Shown here: positions 60,774 to 64,000 of the stretch, piece after piece
Layout of the letters: each line of letters begins with the position of its first letter
How positions within the stretch are numbered: the first letter of the stretch is position 1
The notes under the pieces: model-generated
Database searches by the model: none
Told to the model about the DNA's origin: nothing
What the model saw: the letters and a program-made list of their open reading frames with translations, nothing else
Source: Alitta virens
Lineage: Eukaryota; Annelida; Polychaeta; Phyllodocida; Nereididae
DNA length: 64,000 bases
NCBI GenBank assembly: GCA_932294295.1
Contig: OW028584.1
Span: 23,157,638 to 23,221,637, forward strand
Direction of reading: 5' to 3'
Translations under genes and position numbers: made by a program

Positions 60774-62239
60774 TGACGGACTCGACAGTAGTATATTAAG
60801 GGCGGTTAATGTTACTAGGACGGCCTTTTTTCGTTTCGTGTTGTGTTGAGCATTCCAAAAATGTAGAAAATATGTAGAAATATATAGAGATCAAAAAGTT
60901 CAAAAATTTTGACAGTTTGACATGACCTTTAACTTAACCCCTGACCTTCGGGCATCTCCCTGTCACTCAAATAGAGGGTTGAAAGGGAAAAGGGTACACT
61001 TTTTTACCCCTCAAGAAGCAGCCCCTTGGGTGACACTTTTACCCCATTCTTTTAAACAATTAATGTTCACTTAAATGATATTTATTACAACTGATTGGAA
61101 ATTGAACTTAAGAGAGCTTGAAGGGTGTATTCCTGCTATTAAGTGTGATATTAAGATCATTAGATTTACAATATTTCAAAACTGTGAATAAAAGTAAAAA
61201 TATCCTAGAATAACTATGTTATTATCATAAGATATGTGCATCTTGTCAAAGTGTGCTATCATTTGTTAGTTAATATAGTAGTGTGCATATATATCAATTA
61301 TGAGGTTTACTAAAAGGTTTGACCAAATTTCTCTCATTTACTGTTATTTTCATATCAAAGGAGCAAAACCCCTTCTTGAGAAATTGATACCATGTGACAT
61401 AGCCCCCCTAGAAAGGAAGGGTGAAGATTTCTAGATAGCTGAGGGATTTACAGTGAAACCTTTCATGTAAGAATATCCAATATTAAAATCCCCTCAATAT
61501 TAAGACCCCTTTGCAAAACTATAACCATGATGTAAAAATATCCCGGAATTACGACCTCCATGATAATAAGTCCACTTCAAACCATTTCAGTGATTACCTA
61601 GAGTGAAAACATAACTGGGGTTCCACTGTAGTTAAAATATGTGTCAGCTGCAGGGACCTGCATTCTTATTAGACTGTGTGTGTGTTTCCATCAGTGTAGG
61701 TGGTTGTGTACATCAAACATAAAGGATATCATATTAGAAATTTTGAGATTTAATGCAAGTTTAAGAGTTCATGTACTGGAAGGTAAGTTTATTTGTCATT
61801 TATGATATTTGCATGTCAAAGACAAAGCTAAATGGTTTGCAATTCATATACATACTGATAAATGAAAGAAGGAAGTTTTCTGTTACAGTATAGCTCAGTA
61901 TATCCAAGATTTAAGAAATAAAAACCAACTGTTTGGTTCTGTGCATATAATGACAAGAATCAAGAACTACAGAGCTCTCTAGTTCCTGATTGATATTTTT
62001 GAGAGGTGTGCAGTATTTACACCATTCTCTTGAAAAATTTATATTAAAATAATTCAGGTAGCATATATAATATAATTGATCAGAAGTTTAGCCTAGGGCT
62101 GATTAAAGACCAAAGGGAATAATTAAGTTCATATTTTAATTTTTGTTCCCTGTGCACTATGCAAGATTCTAAAACTGAGCCTAAATCATGATATTAAGAT
62201 CACTACTTCAGTGGTTCCAAGGGGTGGAGTCTTCTCTGT

Positions 62240-62288
62240 ATATGATATGATATGATATGATATGATATGATATGATATGATATGATTA
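62240..62288. repeat. (ATATG)n microsatellite
   Basis: About nine GATAT units; the complementary (ATATC)n tract stands at 63902-63926. Confidence 0.95.
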
Positions 62289-62635
62289 CTAAGGGTGAGC
62301 ATAACAGGGATTCCACTGTAGCTAAATGTTGGTCCCATTCTCTGAGCTTCAGCACTGACCTGCATTCATTCATTCATTCAGCATTTGTTCAGACTGCTTT
62401 GAAGAAACATACATGTATGTTTCTTTCAAGCAGTGTCCATCAGTGCAGACATTTGTATCAAACATATATACATATATATAGGATTTACTGGAATGTACAA
62501 TATCCCCACAATGAACTTTTCACTGAATATTGCCAAAAATATTATCTTTAAAATGATTTAGGTTCCAGGTTGGTGCATGTTGTCATACATTGACAATTTG
62601 ACATTGAATTTAATGAAAATTGTGTTTTCAGAATT

Positions 62636-63580
62636 TTGTATCCCATTTTCTTTGAAACTGCATTTGTAAACCATATTTCATTCAAATATTGTTCTTGGTA
62701 TAGCCATTCAAAAATGGTGTTTCTCAAAAACGACCAAAATGAAAAAGCTATTTCAAGCAGACAGAATATTATGGAAATTCAACCTGTACCTCTCAAAGTT
62801 TGTCTGGCAAAAGTAATGAGGCCAAATCTAAAGCATATCCATTTAAGAGGTCTTAACTTGAATAGTTTTTAAGATATAATAATTTAAAAACTGCATTTCA
62901 TATGACATTACCAAAATATTTTCTTTGAAACTGCATTTGTAAACCATATTTCATTCACGGTACTAATAAAACCCATATAGAAGAACTCATTTTTAAAATT
63001 TCAGCCTTCTACATGAAATATTGTTCTTGGTATAGCCATTCAAAAATGGTGTTTCTCAAAAACGACCAAAATGAAAAAGCTATTTCAAGCAGACAGAATA
63101 TTATGGAACTTCAACCTGTACCTCTCAAAGTTTGTCTGGCAAAAGTAATGAGGCCAAATCTAAAGCATATCCATTTTAGAGGTCTTAACTTGAATAGTTT
63201 TTAAGATATAATAATTTAAAAACTGCATTTCATATGACATTACCAAAATATTTTCTTTGAAACTGCATAAATTTGTAAACCATATTTCATTCATGGTACT
63301 AATAAAACCCATATAGAAGAACTCATTTTTAAAATTTCAGCCTTCTACATGAAATATTGTTCTTGGTATAGCCATTCAAAAATGGTGTTTCTCAAAAACG
63401 ACCAAAATAAAAAAGCTATTTCAAGCAGACAGAATATTATGGAAATTCAACCTGTACCTCTCAAAGTTTGTCTGGCAAAAGTAATGAGGCCAAATCTAAA
63501 GCATATCCATTTTAGAGGTCTTAACTTGAATAGTTTTTAAGATATAATAATTTAAAAACTGCATTTCATATGACATTGCC
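62636..63580. repeat. 336-bp tandem repeat
   Basis: GTTCTTGGTATAGCCATTCA recurs at about 62691, 63022 and 63358. The two full units differ at only a few sites. Each unit keeps a 63-codon frame (SRQNIMEIQPVPLKVCLAKV core) ending in the same stop. The unit shares a TTGACACGGAATGAC end with the fragment at about 44263. Confidence 0.9.
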
Positions 63581-63901
63581 AAAATGAGTGCAAAAAAATG
63601 GCTAAATCTTAAACTCTTCTATGATTTTTCTAGTCAAAACGAGAAAATATATTGATCTTAAATTTTGCACACCTCCTATAAACTAATGTAGCTTTGCCTC
63701 AGAATTTTTTAAGGCAAATCTGAGATGGTGAGGTGGAAAGATTTTCAGAAATATTTTTGAATTGACACGGAATGACTCAAATTTAATTAAGTTCATATTT
63801 TAATTTGTGTTCCCTGTGCACTATGCAAGATTCTAAAACTGAGTCTAAAACATTATATTAGGATCACTACTTCAGTAGTTCCAAGGGGTGGATCCCCTAT
63901 G

Positions 63902-63926
63902 TATATCATATCATATCATATCATTA
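63902..63926. repeat. (ATATC)n microsatellite
   Basis: Five TATCA units, the complement of the array at 62240-62288. Confidence 0.9.
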
Positions 63927-64000
63927 TAAATAATATAGTGTCTTTCCTATGGTAAAGATAGTAGGTGAATTATTTATAATTATTACACAGTTTAATACCC

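Larger units (their letters stand above)
59012..62100. other. Mostly gene-less stretch
   Basis: Contains a G-rich repeat (59500-59660) and a short ORF (60567-60773), otherwise AT-rich. A TGTAAGAATATCC-type block at 61460-61640 ends in GGGGTTCCACTGTA, a phrase repeated at about 62305-62322, suggesting an unnamed dispersed repeat. Confidence 0.5.
62121..63900. repeat. Composite repeat: direct flanks around a 336-bp tandem array
   Basis: 62121-62230 and 63785-63900 are direct repeats of about 115 bp (TTAAGTTCATATTTTAATTT to CCAAGGGGTGG). Between them lies a tandem array with a 336-bp period (about 62640-63580, about 2.7 units). Confidence 0.85.

Overview
This window looks like nuclear DNA of an invertebrate deuterostome, most plausibly an echinoderm or hemichordate. 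Genes are split by GT-AG introns, intergenic DNA is AT-rich, and mobile DNA is abundant: a DIRS-order (Ngaro-like) retrotransposon, tRNA-derived SINEs, LINE fragments, MITEs and satellites. The host genes are of animal type: a CDK2 kinase, two clade-B-like serpins, a rhodopsin-class GPCR and a TMEM121/TMEM26-like membrane protein. The species is not identified.

Layout. 0-3 kb: the 3' exons of a multipass membrane protein gene (+). 4.2-9.0 kb: a broken rhodopsin-class GPCR gene (-), with a TTAA-flanked DNA element in its long intron and a 62-bp satellite (9.37-10.97 kb) just upstream. 11.7-13.9 kb: an unusual cassette that encodes an SGNH-hydrolase domain followed by a NADAR domain. It is accompanied by a family of 24-bp dyad motifs and followed by an A-tract. 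14-18.7 kb: foldbacks and minisatellites, a SINE with clear target-site duplications, and a tiny inverted telomere-repeat island. 18.8-24.3 kb: a decayed Ngaro-like element (SGNH, gag-like, RT, RNase H, tyrosine recombinase) with a SINE nested in its RT.

24.3-52.7 kb is dominated by an old duplication. Two nearly identical four-exon serpin genes (28.66-30.99 and 46.90-49.20 kb) sit in about 4.7-kb repeat units. A second duplicated block (42.8-44.26 kb, matching 49.7-50.44 plus 51.96-52.66 kb) adjoins the serpin unit directly in copy 2. In copy 1 it is separated from the serpin unit by an 11.3-kb segment inserted, or retained, exactly at an (AT)n tract. That segment holds an eight-exon gene I do not recognise (32.0-39.7 kb), several MITEs, a SINE and a LINE endonuclease fragment.

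52.7-58.9 kb: a complete seven-exon CDK2 gene (-) with an E2F-like site and a CCAAT box upstream. 59-64 kb: a G-rich repeat, a doubtful short ORF, and a 336-bp tandem repeat bracketed by direct repeats and opposed pentanucleotide arrays.

The host genes do not form an obvious shared pathway. The candidates for something undescribed are the SGNH-NADAR cassette with its dyad motifs and the serpin/11.3-kb rearrangement. Exon limits come from reading splice signals by eye. Similarity statements come from recognition of family motifs, not from searches.
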